From Thereva unica (lineage: Eukaryota > Arthropoda > Insecta > Diptera > Therevidae), in NCBI GenBank assembly GCA_949987705.1, contig OX465283.1, positions 3,266,207 through 3,330,206 on the forward strand: DNA of 64,000 nucleotides. The letters run 5' to 3'. Both the position numbers and the translations under genes were made by a program. The notes under the pieces were generated by a model that saw only the letters and a program-made list of their open reading frames with translations, did no database searches and was not told where the DNA came from. Below, piece by piece: positions 1 through 12,900 of this stretch (the first letter of the stretch is position 1; every line of letters begins with the position of its first letter).

Positions 1-2035
1 AAGACGGTTTTACATTTTGTTGATTGTGATGACGTTTTCCAATCGCAAAAATAAATTGATTTGTTTTCACTTTGGAAGATTCCTCTGTTGAACTTGTTAA
101 GGTAAATTTCCATAGTTATCAACATACTCCCGTGCCATCCAGGTGTGCTGGGGAGTGGGTGGGGGTCACATATCCTCACGAAACCGACTTCATGCGCCAT
201 AATTTAAAACAAAATGTTCAATTCCACAACCTTTAATTATTTCTCATGAAATATTCAGGCCTTAATTCCGATTCAGGTTGATTTTTTATTCATTATTTAT
301 TAGGGCACCAGAAGTCTGATATACGAGAAAGAATAATTTTTTTCTGCCGGGGTTTAGGTACGATACTGTCTTACCCTTGTAACAAGTGCGTTTCATTTTC
401 TTAATCAAATTTTACGAAAAACTTTTTTGTGCCGGCTTCTCGTAAACCATAAGAGATGGGAAATTCCTCCTAATCACATATTCATTCCCTACCCAATATA
501 TCAGGGCGGCCAACCTCATACATCAACTGGATTTTTTTTTCGCTTCACCTGAGAGTGTAGTAGAGCAGGGGTGGGGAGGGGCGGGAGGAGGGAGGGCGAA
601 CAGAGCGAGATAGATAGTATAGTATAGGTATCACGTTTAGCCCATTGTTTTCGTAACAAGTCACCAACAATGATCCCTAATTGGCAACCGATGTCGGTTA
701 AGTTAATTAAGTTAAGCCTACCTACTAATTTTTTTTCGTATTCCGTTTCCTAACCTCGGTATTATGTATGTATATGTACGTTGTGCAAAAATTAATGACA
801 CGTCAGGTAACTTTTCCATTAATCTATAAAAGTTGGGACAAAGCGAGGCAATGAGGCAGTACGGCGAGGAGGCAGTACGGCGAGGCAGAGGCGGGCGCCT
901 CTTTTGATATTCAAAAAGTACGAAAGGAGGCGAAAGTTAAATTTCCTCAAAAACATGTCAATTTGGTGAAAACGAGGTGAAATCGTGACAAGTTAAATAC
1001 ACACAGGGAAAAACTTTTTTTATTTTTTTTCGGGTGGCAGCCTTTTGGCTTTTTTTGAATGAGTGTACAAAGGGAAATCTTTAACATAAGTGGATAGTGT
1101 TGAAACAACCCCTTTTTGCACCTCTTCCACATACATACATGTATGTATAGATCAACAAACTCAGCCTGATATAATCATTGCTCTTTCAGCATTCAACAAT
1201 ATTCTAGGGGTGGGCTATGTTTGGGCTGTGAACTGTTGTGCTTGGGGGGCGGCGGCGTGATGACTCACTCAAGTACTTACGTCAACAACACTTACATTTC
1301 AGAAATCAATTCGATTGAGCTGTCGAGGGCGAGGAATCCCTCTTATTCATTTTAAATTTCGACAGCAGGTGCGACAAGCAGCGCAATTTCTTCTCACATG
1401 AGAGTGAAGGATTCTGCTTCTTTCGTGTATTCGTGTTGTTGTTGTAATTCTTCTTCAAAAAGAATGCAAAGTTATGCATATTCCTTATCCTTTTATCGAC
1501 TTTTGATAAATATTAAAAAAGGCTAAAAAAAAGGTACAGTAACAGTATTTGATTTTTGTATCGGAAATTGTCTGGCTTTATTTTTCTCGTTTTTTTTCAA
1601 AGAGTCGAAGTGATACGAAAATAAAATTTCTGTCTCTTTGCCTTTATTCGTTGAGGAGATCCTTATGAGTTCACTTGCGTAAAATTTAAATCTCGAATGC
1701 AGGATATCACAGAAAGCTCAGTATTGGCACAATATGCTGAGTGAAAAATACAAGACTCCATGTGAAAGTAAAGATACTTACGTAACGTGGAACAAAGCTT
1801 TAGAAGGGTTCCTGTGATTGTTTGTTAATTTCACAGAACTGCATCTGCACTGTGTACCATAAGCAGCTGGGAAGATTAAATCCAATGATAATGGTGGCAG
1901 GGTTATCAACTTCTCTAGTAGCAAAGGAATAGTAGGAAGCTCACATAAAACCATCCAATAAATAACCTGGACGTCATCGAACTGAAGGATTAGGAACCAG
2001 ATCAATCATAAACTCATTGAAAAGAGATAAGCAGC
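1..2035. other. Non-coding block, no gene seen
   Basis: I see no exon-like open frame and no mobile-element protein here. The block is AT-rich with T-runs. It holds a purine-rich G-tract around 545-620, a short tandem repeat at 849-886 and an 18 bp perfect palindrome of the ATAC/GTAT type at 1131-1148. It could be intronic or intergenic DNA; nothing in the sequence tells which. Confidence 0.5.
849..886. repeat. Short GC-rich tandem repeat
   Basis: The unit GAGGCAGTACGGC occurs twice with a few spacer bases inside an otherwise AT-rich block. It is a local duplication; no function is suggested. Confidence 0.6.
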
Positions 2036-2039
2036 AAGT

Positions 2040-3084
2040 AATTGAGTCCTTCCAGTTAATCAAGGCTTAAAGCAGAGCGATGGGCTGGCACCCATGCTAT
2101 TTAATCTCTGCCTAAAAGGAGTAATTCGCAAAGTAAACATTGATGCGAACGCAACCCTGCTTAAAAAATCAAAACAGTTGGCAGGATATGTCGATGATAT
2201 AAACTGCCTTGCTAGACAGACCACTGTCATACCTTAGAGAAATTTTTACGGAATAAGAAGAGGGAGCCAAAGATCCAAAGGGCTGCAAATAAATGCAGAA
2301 AAAAGTTAAATTCTAATTCAGTCAAGGGTGGAAAGAAGAAGATCAAACCACAACACCACCCTGGGGGAACATAACTTCGAACGGCTAAACAAATTTAACT
2401 ACCTGGGGTCCGCAGTCAGCGAAGACAACGATGAAACGATAGACGTGCAACGAAGGATAAACGCCGCAAACAGAGCATACTTCACACTACTGCCTGTCAT
2501 GAAATTCAGAGACATCTACAGAAAAACCAAAATAAGAATCTACAAAACCATCATACGTACAGTAGCTACGTATGGATGTGAAGCTTGGAGTATCTCCCAG
2601 AAATCCGCAGACAAGCTGGATATATTTGAGAGGAAGGTTCTCCGAAGGATATACGGCCCAATCAATGAAGGCAATGCATGGAGAATACGCTGCAATCACG
2701 AATTGTACGATCTATACGAAGAGTGTAAACTCTCGACACATGCTAAGCTACTACGTTTATGTTGGGCCGGTCATGTCCAAAGAATGGATGACTCAAGCAT
2801 ACCAAAAAAGCCCTGTACCTACTATCAGATGGCAGAAGAGCAGTTGGCAAACCACGGTCAAGGTGGGAGAAAAAACTGCAAAACTGCTCAATATAACAAA
2901 TTGGAGACAAGCTGCGGAGCAGAGAGACGTCTGGAGGAAGACGCTGATGGAGGTCAAGGCTCGAATTGGGCTGTTGAGCCATCGAAGGAGAAGAAAAAGC
3001 AAGTATATTGAATATGAGATCCTAAGAGATTACTATGGCTATTATCACCACATCGTGAAAGCAAGGTTTAGAGCATCATTATAA
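2040..3084 (+). pseudogene. RTE-like non-LTR retrotransposon, RT and C-terminal part
   Basis: This is the second half of a LINE reverse transcriptase, the enzyme that copies element RNA into DNA at the target site. Near 2063 the frame reads GLKQSDGLAPMLFN, the conserved palm segment just before the active site. Near 2187 it reads GYVDDIN, the YxDD catalytic motif. The long frame at 2328-3011 carries the C-terminal domain with YGCEAW, FERKVLRRIYGP and LLRLCWAGHVQRMDD, all typical of RTE-type elements often auto-annotated as craniofacial development protein 2-like. The last part, with LNITNWRQAAEQRDVWR and ARIGL, continues in another frame (2572-3084), so there is a frameshift near 2815. A stop and a frame change lie between the YVDD motif and the C-terminal frame. 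The endonuclease and the first RT motifs are absent, so the copy is 5'-truncated and dead. Confidence 0.85.
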
Positions 3085-3189
3085 ATCGCCTGTGGGCGAG
3101 CAGGACAACGGTATAGAGAGTTAATATAAACGAGAATGCTCTCTAGTAGAATGTTGAACGATATTGATGACATGTGGTGGACATGAAGC

Positions 3190-3370
3190 GTATCTTAAAA
3201 GTGGCAGGAGTAGAAGCAAGAACAGTGAGAAATGATTGGTTTGATGTAGATTGAAGGACAACTGCAGCAGAGAGAAATTCAAGCCTTCACGAACACTTAT
3301 AGGAACCAACGAGAGCGAAATTAGAAGCATATAAAATAAAAAGACGTACCGCAGATAAAGTAGGGTTGTC
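3190..3370 (+). pseudogene. LINE endonuclease-RT linker fragment
   Basis: The plus strand encodes ARTVRNDWFDVD and, after stops, EAYKIKRRTADK. Segments like NDWFDEEC and EAYKxKRRxA are typical of the linker between endonuclease and RT in RTE-type LINEs. It lies downstream of the 3' end of the preceding RT relic, so it must come from a second copy or a rearranged one. Several stops show that it is dead. The assignment rests on a short match. Confidence 0.55.
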
Positions 3371-3964
3371 ACCTGTCAGCTCATCAATCAACTTGTCACC
3401 TTCAAGGCCATGGCCGTGGTACTAGGCCCCGAATTTTTCCAACAAGGCTAATGCCACTTGCTGTCGTTCTGTAGTAAGGCGTTAATAAGGTCAAGTTTCA
3501 GTTAATCCAAATTAATCCTTAATCTAGTTTCAATGTCATAGTTTTAAGGTCCAGGCTTCGAAAAAAAATTCCCAGGTCCAAGTGTCCCAATACCTGCTCT
3601 GCCTTGACGATAGCAGACTTATGTAAGACTCTATCAACAGGGATACTTACTCCGTTCTTGACTGAGGCCGGTGTCGACCACTGACGAATCATTTTTTTCA
3701 AAACACAGTATTGCCCTATTTCCAACAGAATCTGTCATACCTCGCCAACTGTGTTGGTGAATGGGTTATAATAAATGGTTTAGCCATTTCTGAACATCCT
3801 ATCTTTAGCAACATAATTCATAAATAGCCAAAAGAGCGTCTCAGTGCCTACGATTGCTTAAGATATGCAAACTCCTCCGTCAGCTATAAGTTAGGTTTGG
3901 TAGAAATAGCTGCTCCTCCATTAGGGAGCCTGCTTTGATGCCATTCTAGTGTTGGGACAAAATT
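3371..3964. other. Non-coding spacer between two LINE relics
   Basis: No coding frame was recognised. One copy of a short dispersed motif, related to copies at 11351, 12740, 32934 and 52129, lies at 3571-3599. Confidence 0.4.
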
Positions 3965-5560
3965 TAGGCCATTTTAAGCAATTTGGAGCTTTTAATAAAG
4001 CGACAGAGGTCATGAGCACCAGTGTTTTGCAGCTCGTTCAATCCATCAAGGAAAGGTGAAGCGAGGAAGGTCCATATTTTCCTCGCGAGGGCCGCATATG
4101 TATTGAGAAGATGGGAGAGATGGGGTTTCTTCCTTATCTTCATTACCACACCTTCTGCATAAGTCGACAGTGACCAGTCGGCACCTTCAGTACTTGGCTT
4201 ATCTCTTTTTTGTTCAATCGAACAACAGATTTTGAACACTTCGCGTCCAAAGTCGACCATATTGTGTGACTGTTGCTGTGGTTCATCTCAGCCCGGCTTG
4301 AGCTAAGCTGATTTTTCCTACAGCCAGTTTATAGGTGGCTAAGGGCATTCTCACCCGGGGTTCTTTGCACTTTAGTTCCCTGTCTAGCAAGCTCTTCTGC
4401 CCTGCAGTTTTCTCAAACTAAGCGGCAGTCTCACACAGAGACCTGCGGCAGTTCAGAACATTCGCGGATGCTGTAACGACAGAATTAAGAGCCTTGAGGG
4501 CTACTCTTATGAGATATTTATGTAATGAGAGCCTCCCAGATCGCAGTGACTTGTAGTGACGCTGCAATGGTCGGGTACAAGAAGAGAGGTATCTACATAT
4601 ATTCAAAACCTCGGAGAAGATACCATAACCAACGCTGTTCCCAATTTTAGAGCCATCTGTGTAGATACATAATGACCCAGTTCGGATAACACTGTCTGCC
4701 CAGTCATCTCTAGCCGGAATCATAGAAACCTTTCTCCAAGGCCCACGTAGGTGTAGCCTAATCTAGGTGCCCTGCAGGGATAAGTCTATGCTTCCTTGAA
4801 AAGAGCACTACTTCAGTCTTAACTGGGTTAATGCCTAGACTCTTTGTAGTTGCCCAATGAAGAAGAGAGTCCAATGCTCCTTGCTTTATATCTCTTATTG
4901 TTTAGATGTACTTGCCGGCCACCACCAGTACAATATCAACGGCATAGGTTACCGTGGTGCACCCAGACTACCTTAGAGTTATCAGCACTTCATTGACTGT
5001 TATATTCAAAGTAGCGGCGATAGGACCCCACCTTGCGGTATGCCTCTTCCAACCCGTCTGAATTCTTCCGATAGCCCCACACCAGACTTTGTTACTTTGA
5101 ACTTCAGCAGCTGATCAATAAAGGACCTGGCACATCCGTGAACACCAAGACGCTGGAGTTTTCTCGTGACCGGAGAAGATTCAACATTATCGAAAGCGAA
5201 TATCTAAGGAAGCAGCCAAAGGGAACTCCTTGAATCCAAGGGATTTTTCAATGACCGCTACCAGGGGGTGGAAAGCTGTGTCCACCGATGTAACTTTCGT
5301 GTAGGCATGCTGCGAGGAGGAAAGCAATTTTCTATAAAAGCTTTGCGTGAGACATATATGTAGGTCTCAAGTCCTTTGGATTGTGGTAGGAGGCTTTACC
5401 CGGTTTCGGAATGAAAGCCACCTTCGCTACTCGTCAGGACGTTGGAACTCATGGGTAACTCTGCTTTTTCCACCACGAACGACTTTTTGAGCACTGTAGG
5501 AAATTTTATCGCTACTATCAAGCGATTTTTAGATGAAAAAACCTCTCTTCCTACTCCAAC
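3965..5560 (-). pseudogene. LOA-clade non-LTR retrotransposon, RT plus RNase H
   Basis: Read on the minus strand, the relic runs colinearly through LOA-type RT and RNase H. From about 5320 downwards it reads SSSQHAYTKVTSVDTAF and IEKSLGFKEFPLA, the fingers/palm entry of LOA RTs. Next come RGIPQGGVLSPLLW near 5050, then YAVDIVLVV near 4930, where the catalytic FADD has decayed to AVD, and GINPVKTEVVLF near 4840. The frame at 4418-4723 is the RNase H start, with IYTDGSKI (first catalytic Asp), followed by ALKALNSVVTASANVLNCRRSL. The frame at 3964-4260 is the tail, with HLLNTYAALARK and FLASPFLDGL. RNase H after RT and this tail are LOA features. There are many stops and frameshifts. The endonuclease and ORF1 are missing. 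Confidence 0.85.
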
Positions 5561-5864
5561 CCAATGTTATATCCGCAATACTAGATTAGCCCGCTCATTT
5601 CATTGAACTCAGCTTTTGCATACAGTACAGACTAGTTCCTAAATAGAGCAACTCGACTATGGAGCAATCCACCACAGTCAGTATTCCCGAATTCCTTCGT
5701 CATCCAAGAGCTCAAACGCTGGCTTCGCCGCAACCTGGTTCTACATATCCTGAACCTTTGTAACCTTCAACCTGTCCTATTCTCCAAACTAAGCTTACTA
5801 CTACGCATAGTACCATGATGGGACAAAAGACACGGAACGGACTGGTAGTACAAAGGGTCATTCT

Positions 5865-6185
5865 TGACAATCGTCTACCATCCGCAGAAAAAGGGATGAT
5901 TCAACGGTTCCACCGGCAAATGAAAGTAGCCTTAAAGGCAAGAAACACAACACTGCTCATTGGACTATAAGCTTACCTTTCGTCATGCTAGGCCGGATGG
6001 CAATCAAGGCCTACTTACAATGCTCATCAGCCAAGATTGTTTTCGGTCAGAGACTGCGACTATCCAATTCGACGACGAATTGTCGATCTACGTTCTCTGG
6101 TTCCAAATCTCAAAATGCTTCACCTCTGAAATAATAGGCGGACTCCACAACCTTAAAACTACTAGAACTAACAGGAAAAGTCTAT
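5865..6185 (+). pseudogene. Ty3/gypsy integrase C-terminal fragment
   Basis: The plus strand reads YHPQ, then after a one-base shift EKGMIQRFHRQMKVALKARN, which corresponds to the integrase segment around the third catalytic acid (YHPxxNGxxERFHRxLK). Further on, near 6030, another frame reads SAKIVFGQRLRLSNS, matching the conserved segment in which host-derived gypsy polyproteins have S-A-x-x-V-Y/F-G-x-x-L-R-L. The catalytic Glu position is now Gln. Integrase joins retroelement DNA into the genome; this piece is too short and broken to work. No LTR was recognised on either side. Confidence 0.75.
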
Positions 6186-6189
6186 GAAT

Positions 6190-8950
6190 GTATTGTTTTA
6201 TCTTATCGATTTTTTAACTTCAAAAGGAAGTCCGCTGAACACACTGAACACCCTGTGCTAATAGTCCTAGCCGTAATGAAAGGTTGATATCCTCGACCTC
6301 ATTAAAACTTCTAAGCTTAAATTTCCAAAGGTGCTTTAAAAAGTTCCTTCGGCAGGACAACTGCCCGAACATACTAGAAAATCCGCCCTGTCATAACTGG
6401 CTACACCCTGTCCAACCAGCAAATCACATCGTGATATCAAGTTAAGCTCTCGGAGCGCAATAAACACGCCCGAGTTAACGCTCTGCTTTAAACAGGACCC
6501 CCCCCAGAAAAAAACTTAAATAAATAATTTTATCCTGAACTGATAAACGAGAGAACGGCAAGTAGGTCAGCGCCTAACAGACAGCAGCTGTACCTACATA
6601 CATGAAGTGGCGAACTAAACGAAATCCAGTGGCCAAAAAACAGAAAAATGACCATACAGGAAGTGTAAAAAGTTAATGGGGCTCGTCCTTAACGTAACAA
6701 AGGGCAGACGTGGCACAATAACGAACGGCAGCCCCGGCAGGACCAGCAACAAAAACCCGCGCTCTAATGACAGCAACGACCGGCTCCCTCTCACCAAAGT
6801 TGATTAAGATGGGGAAGGACCTCCTCGTTGCGCCGCTTTTTTGTGCTGCTGCAGCCGAAGGATACGACAGGATAAAAATGGTGTCATGTTCCTTCGTTTT
6901 TGCCGCGCGCTCGTCCTCCACTTGTTTTATTTTCGTTACAGCGAAGGTGGTGCGTCTTTTTTGTACTTCTGATCTCATTACAGTACTTTGAATTTAGTTC
7001 TTTTTGCCCCTAACTAGGGTGGCCGGGGGGGTTGTTATTTGTGGAGCTGCTTCCTTAAGGGATGACAGACAGACAAGGGAATTAGAGAATGTTGCGGCTG
7101 ATGGTGGTTCGGAATGCATTACTGACAATTGTCTACAAGCAGATGAAAAGTTAATGCTGTTTAATTGGTGCCTAATGTCGACTAGTTAATTAAATTTCAG
7201 AGACTTCTTGGTGCTGTGGCTGCATAGAAGTGGATGGTTTTGGGTTTTTGGCAATGTCAAGAGGCAGTAATGCGACTTGTTCTTTCAGGTAACCTAACTT
7301 TTAATTTGATGTTCTCTAATATTAACCTTTTCGCCTTTGAAGAACTAAAATTTAGAGCAAGGACATTTTCCGTAATTTTCCGTAAAAAGTATCCAAAATG
7401 TATAGACTGCATATTTTGTTAACAAAAACCGACCTTTGAATTGCTCACAAGATCGACTGAACGTGCTGCACGTGAGAATTACAAAAGGAAGACCGCAATT
7501 CACCGTTTACAAACACACACGCGACTGACGAATGGCTTACTTAAGTAATCTTTCATCTTAAGCGCAGTGCTGCATCAGTCAATCGATGAGTGAGTGGCAT
7601 GACAACTCAAAACGCAAAAAACCCAAAAAAGACCGTAGTAATTGAGCCTGCGCAGGCGGAAGGCCCATTACAAACGCAATTTTTGTTAGAACTTTTGTAA
7701 TATTGGTGATTTATTTTGTTGGGTTCCATTTATTACAATTTTACATTTAATGACAATTAAATATTACCTGATACTGACCTAAATCACTATCAGGTGTCTG
7801 GGAATACCTTATGCTGATACCATCGACAGACTAGCTACCTTTAGCGCATTATGACTTTAGAATGACGTCTATTTTAATTTCATATTTTTTATATGGCTCG
7901 ACTACTCTACGGCATTTTGTCCCCGGTATTAGTGTGCCAGCCATTAGTTGAATTTCTCGTTCCCATTTTTGTTTTTATGTTGGGGAAGCCAAACGAGATT
8001 CACTTTAGGCCTTGTGCCGAATTTATCTAGTACATCAATCGACACTTCAAAAAAGTCAATGTCATCTTTGGCGATAGGGTATAGTGAGGGTATAATACGT
8101 TCACGTACAGCTCGACCCATTTTTATGAAAAACTTTTCAGATCATATTTTTGTTAATACGATTAGATCGGCACCTCAACGCAGTTAATATCTTTTTGCTT
8201 CGCGCAATATCGTATAGGATAAAATGACACACGTACGCACGCGCGACAATACACATACACACGAACAGCCGTCGCTTTAACACATGATTATACATTGTGA
8301 TCCACAAGAAGCCCCAGAACGAACTCCTGCGGAATTCCGATTCACAATGAGGGGTGTGCTTGTCAATCTATCCACCCGGGCTCAGCACGATTCACCGGCA
8401 CTGACTGCTAAGTGACTAACATAACCAAGAGATAGAACCTTCGCTCTAGAATGATCTCCACTTTCCGACGCACACATCGGGGACTTAAGTAGCCAGTGAG
8501 TTGGGTAGCGAGCTTCTTAGAAATCACCTTTCCCGCAAAGAAATGAAAGAGGGCAAGTCACTGTTCCGTAGGTTACTCACTGTTCTGGTTCTGAAGAGAA
8601 CATTCGACGGACCCTTTTAAGGTTCACTTTAATGGCGGCAGGTTGAAGTAATGTGAAGTAGTGCTTTACGGCTTTTGCCGGTCTGGACCCAAACGTCAAA
8701 GGTTTGGTGAGTTTAGGCAGTAGGAATCTACCAAAAGTATTTCTATGCGGTCTCTAAAGTATGGGCATTACATCCCCTATTGCTCGACTGATGATAAATT
8801 TTTACCGTTTGCCTCGTAAAAATGAACTGCCAGTGGTTTCTAGACAGACCCCTGTCACGACTTTTTCTGACGTCTTGTAGGCACAGGTGAATATCTGTAG
8901 GTCAAATTTCGCGAAGTCGCGAAGGGTGTTAGCTATGGGCAGTGAAGTCA
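6190..8950. other. Non-coding block, no gene seen
   Basis: Several open frames of 60-100 codons overlap on both strands (6615-7000, 7234-7422, 7948-8187), but none shows a recognisable domain. A CA/CG-rich simple stretch lies near 8225-8265. I see no repeat relationship to the rest of the window. Confidence 0.4.
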
Positions 8951-8954
8951 CAGA

Positions 8955-9965
8955 TTGGCGGATGAGAGGGTCGATGACTCAGTGTGTCGAGCACGAAAAA
9001 TAATCGGCCTATACTCCTTCGCGGATTCATGGCCTCTGCTTCTTGCCTTGGAGAACGCGTCCGTCATGCCCGTCTCTAACTTACGAGGACCTAACCTAAT
9101 CGAGCCACACGCAGCTTCTGAACATGCCCACCAGCCAGCTGCGGGTTCTCAGGCTCATCGGGGTATTCCCAGCTGGTATTAATTAGCTTAAGGTCTTTTC
9201 TTCCAATGCGTTACTGATCTGAGGTACGTCTTCGCCTAGGAAGTCCTTTGAGACCTCGTCTTCCATCTGATCCTCTTAAAGTCTTTGACTAACTCCTAGG
9301 AGTCATGGCAGGGGGTGCGTTGATTCTCCCTTGCATGAGACAGTGTGGATTAAACTTCCATATAGGTCTAGGGGCTCCCCAAAGCCCTCTTTTCCACCAA
9401 GGCCAACGGCAGGTGATCTCTAACCACCTAGTTCAAAATTCTATCTGTAATCGCTGTACCTGCCGCGTCACGTCTTTTCTTGGGGGTGGCCTGGGAAGTT
9501 TTGGTCTTTATGGTCTTCCACTGGATCTTCTCTTTAGGGGATGATCTATATCGTTCCTGCCCCTCCTGCGACTCGGGAAGGTTTTCTTTATTTTGTGCCA
9601 ACTGACTATTGTATTCTTCTCTTTGCATTGGCCTGCTTAGCATGGGTGTTCCTTGCGGTGCTTTCTATTTCTGAGGCACATCAGCAGGCTGAAGAGAGGT
9701 GAGCTCTGACCTATTTCTTACTTCTCATCCAATGTGATAATACGTCGAACTTGAGTGACCTCTCGATGATTCGGGCTGCTTCGAAATAAACCAGCCAATA
9801 GAACCGGAACTTCTAACCCGTAGAGTGGGACGTGTATTTTCGAAGCAGAAACTTCAACTCTGTCACTATTCGGGTCACCAACGATCTTACAGTCGGAATA
9901 CGTTTGTTCACTCCCAATTCTATAAAATCAGAAAAACGATTGTCATATTTCTCTGAAACAGTTTT
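8955..9965 (-). other. Unrecognised, possibly decayed coding region
   Basis: On the minus strand several adjacent open stretches occur in different frames: roughly 60 codons at 9741-9930, 71 at 9428-9643 (very rich in Lys/Arg, with KEKIQWKTIKTKTSQATPKK) and about 55 at 8955-9120. A basic, low-complexity stretch like this occurs in LINE ORF1 (nucleic-acid-binding) proteins. I cannot match a zinc knuckle or any conserved motif, so this is only a suggestion that an old ORF1 or gag lies here. Confidence 0.2.
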
Positions 9966-9969
9966 CAGC

Positions 9970-12900
9970 TTCCATAAAATAATTCCCTCTTAGATTGGCA
10001 GCATAGCTACAAAATAATTCAGCAAATATACTTCAAGACAACATTGTGAAAAAAGCGAGCGACTTTTGTCATCGTTTCCAAGTTTCATAAATAATTCCCC
10101 GAAAAAAATCAATAATTATCCAAAATTAAAATTGAGCAAATCAAAGCAATTCCAGGATTCAAGCAGGAGCAGCAGCAGTCCTTGCATAGCTTCTCTTCCC
10201 GGAACAGTGCAAGAGATTATCAATGCACGACTGAAGGTCCTGAAACAACGACAGAAAGGATTCGTACTATTAATTTTAATTCACTTCCGTTGACATCATA
10301 ATTACTAAGAAGAATATCGATCCCCTTTGCCCCGTGCTCCGCCGATCGAGGATACCCCCAGCCAGAATAATGGCGCAGGTACTGCTGTTGTCCTTTAAAA
10401 TGCATTGAATCCTCTCTCGACTCGGGTTTCATGTCTTTGTTTCCTGATGGGCACCAACAATAATTCCAATCGAGTCTAATATCCTTCGATTTTTATGAAA
10501 CTGTCAGCAGCAGGAAAGTATTTTCTATCTCCTCTTCCTGCAGCAATATTCCTGAAATTTAATATTTATACAGAATAGCATTGCACAAAAAAAATGAAGA
10601 AGAAGAAGAATATAGCAGTTTCACATAAGTTGTTTTCTGTAGAGTCTTTGCTATTTTTTGCCATAGATGAAGGGTGGAGGAAAAGTATAGATATATGGAA
10701 TTGCATCTCTCTGGCAGTTGGACGTTTTATTGCGGAAAGGAGCTTTCTAGCTTCCGGATCAGAGACGGAGCAATTTCAGAATGAGACACGGCAGGAATGA
10801 ATGAATTGCTTTTAAATAAGATCAGGTAATAAATATTTAATTTTTGTACCTCTCTACCCCGCCCGCCCGCACTGCACTTGGCAAAAACAGAATAATTTGG
10901 AATAAGCTGCAATTTAACTTTTGGCAGATTTATTTTAAGCAGTTTCAGGAAGTCACTCAGAAATTGTGACAGGGAGCTTTGAGGAATTGAAGTAGTAAAT
11001 AAAGGTTGAGTTTTTCTTGCTTTACTTTGAAATGTCCAAGTGTCAAAAGTTTCATTCACAGTGTCGTTTTTTAACATTTTTTTGTATCGTGTACCAAGGG
11101 ATTTAGTGTCAAATACACTTGCAAAACACCTTTCTAGCTTGTACATTTACACCAAATCTGTCAATGGTTGAAACAAGAACTACTAAATTATTTTTCCAGG
11201 CTTCAGAACCCTTACTGAACAATCACTCTTTCTACCCTCCAAATCGTTTTCCAGCCTAGGCCAGGGGGTTCGTAATGGTTTCCCCGCTAGGGCGTTTTGA
11301 TTTTTTTTAGTGTGACCTTATCACCTGAACTTGGTTAAACCGATTTTTTTCCCATGTCCAACTGTCGCACTACCTACTTTCATGTACTGCGCTTCAAGGG
11401 TCCTACTATGCGTTTAATAAACCTTTACAATGTTGGAGTGACATTAGTCGTTGAAGTTAAGCTTTGCATTAAAAATAGAAGTAAGAGTGAGAGATTCATG
11501 CAGCTATAGCCATAGAGCAGAGGTGGGCAATAGGAACTCCACTCGAGCTCAGGCCCGTCACAATGGGAAGCAACTAGGATGAATTGGCCCCAGCCTGAGA
11601 GGTCCTGAGAATATATTGAAACCTAAAAAGTGAGAAAACCATATACCTTCGTCCTAATCATCTCGGGCCTCGAATATAGCGTGAAACCCAAACAGTCAAA
11701 ACCGCCATATCCAGCGTTCTAATTGTCGAGCAAGCAATAACCTATAGTCTGAAACCCAAGCATGCAGGGCTATAAAATATACGTTATGTATATATGGATA
11801 TGGATTCTCTGGCCCATGCGTGATACTTTTTTATCTTTTTTAATTTATTGAAACTGCGTTCACCAGGTGCAACACCAATAGGTATCACAAAGTAGTATAA
11901 TCTCGAAATGCGTACTTAGGAAAAACAGACAACTTATCAAGCGGGAAATAGTGCTGCGATAACAATATTAGAACTCTCCGGAAAAAGCTTGGGGTGTTCC
12001 CCTTGCCATCCCAGTTCTATATCTTTTTTAACGAGGAGAGGACAAGTATTTAAAGCAGTTATAACAGTAGAAACAAATTTCTAACCCTCCAATTAGCGCC
12101 CGGGGATATGGGAACTAACTGCGGTCCCGAAGAGCTTTATATTTTTGTTCGCCTTTTGCAATTTCCTTTTGTCCAAACGCGAGTGTTGAGAACGGTTTCA
12201 CCAAGTGGTCCCCCAACTAAGTACCGACCATTTCCAATATGCTGATTGACAACCGCAACGGAAGAGAACCGGTCTATGATTGCCTGCTTTCCGCGTCCCC
12301 TACTATTGCTTAAAGCTCCAATATCTCTCCCTTCGAGTCATGTTGGCAGCGCTTATATTAGTATGTTAATGGACGGCAAGGTTTCGGATAGCTTGTTGGC
12401 TTGTTCGACTTTGAAAAACCAAAAAGAAAAGGTCAAATCGAGTTGATCTTGCGAGTTAATACGGATGGCCAATCTGCAAACGCATCCTTTAGAATTCGGA
12501 CAGTAGATCGATCCATTTCCAAATATAACTCGTTGATTTAGGTTAGGTCTAGGGTTGCCTTCAGTACCAACGAAAGTCCAATTAGAGCTTTGGCGCGTCG
12601 TTTTGATACTACAAACTTTTGTAACTCGGTCTAGAGATCTCGTTTTCCAGGGTAGGCCCAAGAAATTCGTGGAATGATACACGAGTCAATGCATTGATCA
12701 ATTCTAACGATCAATTGTTAGACGTTAGATCAATGAAGGGAGTGGGTATTGGGTCACTTTTGGCGTGGAAAAAAATCCCGCTAGACTGGTTTGTGGCCGA
12801 GGTAATTAAGGCCAATAAAAGATGTGTTAATCATCCATTATTTGTGATTATCTATTAACATATAATAAAAGATATTAAGTAGACAATTAACACACTTTTT

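Noticed and set aside
10727..11146. 139-codon minus-strand frame
   Set aside because: No recognisable domain, no start or splice context that would favour coding.
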